Source: DATKQI01 sp035532755
GTDB taxonomy: Bacteria > Pseudomonadota > Alphaproteobacteria > Acetobacterales > Acetobacteraceae
Length of the DNA stretch: 5,650 nucleotides
Direction: 5' to 3'
NCBI GenBank assembly: GCA_035532755.1
Contig: DATKQI010000381.1
Span: forward strand, 1-5,650
Position 1 is the first letter of the stretch; each line of letters starts with the position of its first letter. Position numbers and translations under genes: made by a program. Shown here one piece after another: positions 4,318 through 5,650 of the stretch. The notes beneath the pieces were generated by a model that was not told the DNA's origin, did no database searches, and saw only the letters and a program-made list of their open reading frames with translations.

Positions 4318-5650
4318 TCAGGCGGCCAGTTGCGTGGCCGCCTCCAGCCCCACCACCTCGGCCAACCGGTTCAGCCGGCGCATCACGCTTTCGCCCGCGA
4401 ACACGCCGCTGCCTTCGGCGAGCTGCAGCACCAGCCGGCCGTTCTGGGTGCTGAGCGCGGTGCCGGCGAGCAGGTCCGGCGTTCCGGCGGACAGCGTGTA
4501 GGCAAGCCGCAGGCCGGTGCCCAGCACTGCCGCGTGCTGGGTCGCCGCCATGTCCAGCAGCGGCCGCGCGGGGGCGAGGAACGGCGCATCCGGTTCGGCC
4601 TCGTAGCGCAGCGCAAGCGTCAGCGCGAGGAAGGCGCGGGCGTGATGGTCGAGCCCGATGCCCGGCTGGCGCAGCACGCGCAGGAAGGATTGCTCGGCCC
4701 GGTATTCCGGGTGCTCGTGGCTGCCGATGTCGGACAGCCAGCACGCCGCCTCCCGCAGCCGCCGCTGCTCGCCCGTTTCCTGCGGGAACAGCGGGCCGGT
4801 CCAGGCCAGCAGCGCGGGCGGCAGCGTGGGGTCCCGGCTCAGCCGCCGCGCCATCTCCCGCCCCGCGGCCAGGACCGGGTCCTCCCCGCGCACGGCCAGC
4901 GGCATGCGCTCCATGAACCAGCCCTCGCGCAGCCCGTTCGCGCTGAACACCACCCGGCGCGCGCCGGTGGCGCGCAGCAGCCGCCGCAGCACCACGGCCG
5001 CGAACGGCAGATCGTCGATGCGCCGGCGCGGCACCGCCGGCAGGCGCTCCAGCGCCCGGCGCGAGGCGGCGGCGATCACGCCCGCCAGATCGCGCGCCTC
5101 CTCCCGCCCCACCGTGTAGTGGTGCAGCATGTTCAGCGGATAGCCGGTCTGCGCCATGTGGATGCGCGCGAGCGCGCGGAAGCCGCCGCCCACGAGATAC
5201 AGGTCCCGCCCCTCGCCCTGCTTCAGCCAGGCCACGGCGGCCAGCTCCTCCTGCACGATGGCCCGCGCCCGCAGCACATCGCCGCCGGCGCGGTCGGCGA
5301 GGCGCAGCACGCCCAGGCGCAGGGTGTCGGCCGGGCCGATCCGCCCCGCATCCAGCCGCACCACCTCCAGCGAGCCGCCGCCGATATCGGCGAGCACCCC
5401 GTCAGCCGCCGGAATGCCGCACAGCACGCCGGCGGCGGACAGCCCGGCCTCGGTCTCGCCGGGCAGGATGCGGATCGGCACGCCGGGCATGCGCGCCTGC
5501 AGGGCGGCCACGAAATCCGGCCCGTTCTCGGCATCGCGCACCGCCGAGGTGGCCAGCACCTCGAACGGGTCCGCCCCCATGGCGCGGGCCACCGCGTGGT
5601 AGCGGTTCATCACCGTCAGCGCCTGGTCCACGCCGTCCTGGTTCAGCCGC
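4318..5650 (-). CDS. ppx: Ppx/GppA-family exopolyphosphatase / pppGpp phosphatase, 5' end outside the window
   Basis: Cytoplasmic phosphatase of the ASKHA superfamily that hydrolyses terminal phosphates of polyphosphate and, in some members, pppGpp. The window holds about 443 residues, from RLNQDGVDQAL to a TGA at 4320-4318. The first 60-80 residues, with the phosphate-1 loop, lie beyond 5650. A GTG at 5631 could be mistaken for the start but is internal. Visible motifs are ATSAVRDAENG, ILPGETEAGLSAAGVL (catalytic Glu region near 5449-5457), ADIGGGSLEVV (Asp at 5388-5386 and Glu at 5367-5365 match the metal/phosphate residues of E. coli Ppx), LVGGGFRALARIH, FSANGLREGWFMERM, and an HD-like C-terminal domain with LSDIGSHEHPEYRAEQSF. 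The layout is the long alphaproteobacterial type. It is convergent with the NrdJ-like gene with 2 nt between stops, so no dedicated terminator fits between them. Confidence 0.93.
   Translation of the reverse strand, partial: RLNQDGVDQALTVMNRYHAVARAMGADPFEVLATSAVRDAENGPDFVAALQARMPGVPIRILPGETEAGLSAAGVLCGIPAADGVLADIGGGSLEVVRLDAGRIGPADTLRLGVLRLADRAGGDVLRARAIVQEELAAVAWLKQGEGRDLYLVGGGFRALARIHMAQTGYPLNMLHHYTVGREEARDLAGVIAAASRRALERLPAVPRRRIDDLPFAAVVLRRLLRATGARRVVFSANGLREGWFMERMPLAVRGEDPVLAAGREMARRLSRDPTLPPALLAWTGPLFPQETGEQRRLREAACWLSDIGSHEHPEYRAEQSFLRVLRQPGIGLDHHARAFLALTLALRYEAEPDAPFLAPARPLLDMAATQHAAVLGTGLRLAYTLSAGTPDLLAGTALSTQNGRLVLQLAEGSGVFAGESVMRRLNRLAEVVGLEAATQLAA

Noticed and set aside
3521..4744. 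Minus-strand 407-codon open frame spanning the NrdJ-like/ppx junction
   Set aside because: It is antisense to the conserved TSCPD-type domain and out of frame with the ppx C-terminus. The product is Arg/Ala/Gly-rich with no recognisable motif.

Overview
The window is very GC-rich and densely coded, and it reads as a chromosomal segment of an alphaproteobacterium. The best guess is Rhodospirillales/Acetobacteraceae (inference). Supporting this are an alphaproteobacterial-type complex I accessory subunit (NDUFA12) next to mlaD and a DUF2155 gene, an OmpA-family barrel with a Pro/Ala hinge, an alphaproteobacterial-type Ppx/GppA, and a gene whose product resembles parts of the B12-dependent ribonucleotide reductase NrdJ. 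No mobile element, tRNA, rRNA or CRISPR array is visible.

Layout, left to right. (1) 1-891, minus strand: OmpA-family outer-membrane protein, cut by the window edge inside its peptidoglycan-binding domain. (2) 892-1149: 258-bp non-coding leader with a perfect 14-bp palindrome of LacI-family operator type, a T7 run in the direction of transcription and a small hairpin. (3) 1150-2689, minus strand: a compact unit transcribed in the order NDUFA12, mlaD, a 74-residue conserved-looking unknown, DUF2155 protein. The last three are joined by ATGA stop/start overlaps. (4) 2690-2839: divergent 150-bp intergenic region. (5) 2840-4315, plus strand: 491-residue degenerate NrdJ-like protein with a well-kept C-terminal TSCPD-type domain and no recognisable catalytic centre. 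(6) 4318 to beyond 5650, minus strand: Ppx/GppA phosphatase, convergent with the previous gene and only 2 nt from it; its N-terminus lies outside the window.

How the genes may fit together. Most of the minus-strand genes concern the cell envelope. NDUFA12 belongs to inner-membrane complex I, MlaD carries phospholipid between the membranes, DUF2155 is predicted to be exported, and OmpA ties the outer membrane to peptidoglycan. Ppx is a separate, housekeeping-type gene for polyphosphate or (p)ppGpp metabolism. The points most worth a second look are the NrdJ-derived pseudo-enzyme, the LacI-type operator ahead of the OmpA gene, and the small unknown protein coupled between mlaD and DUF2155.
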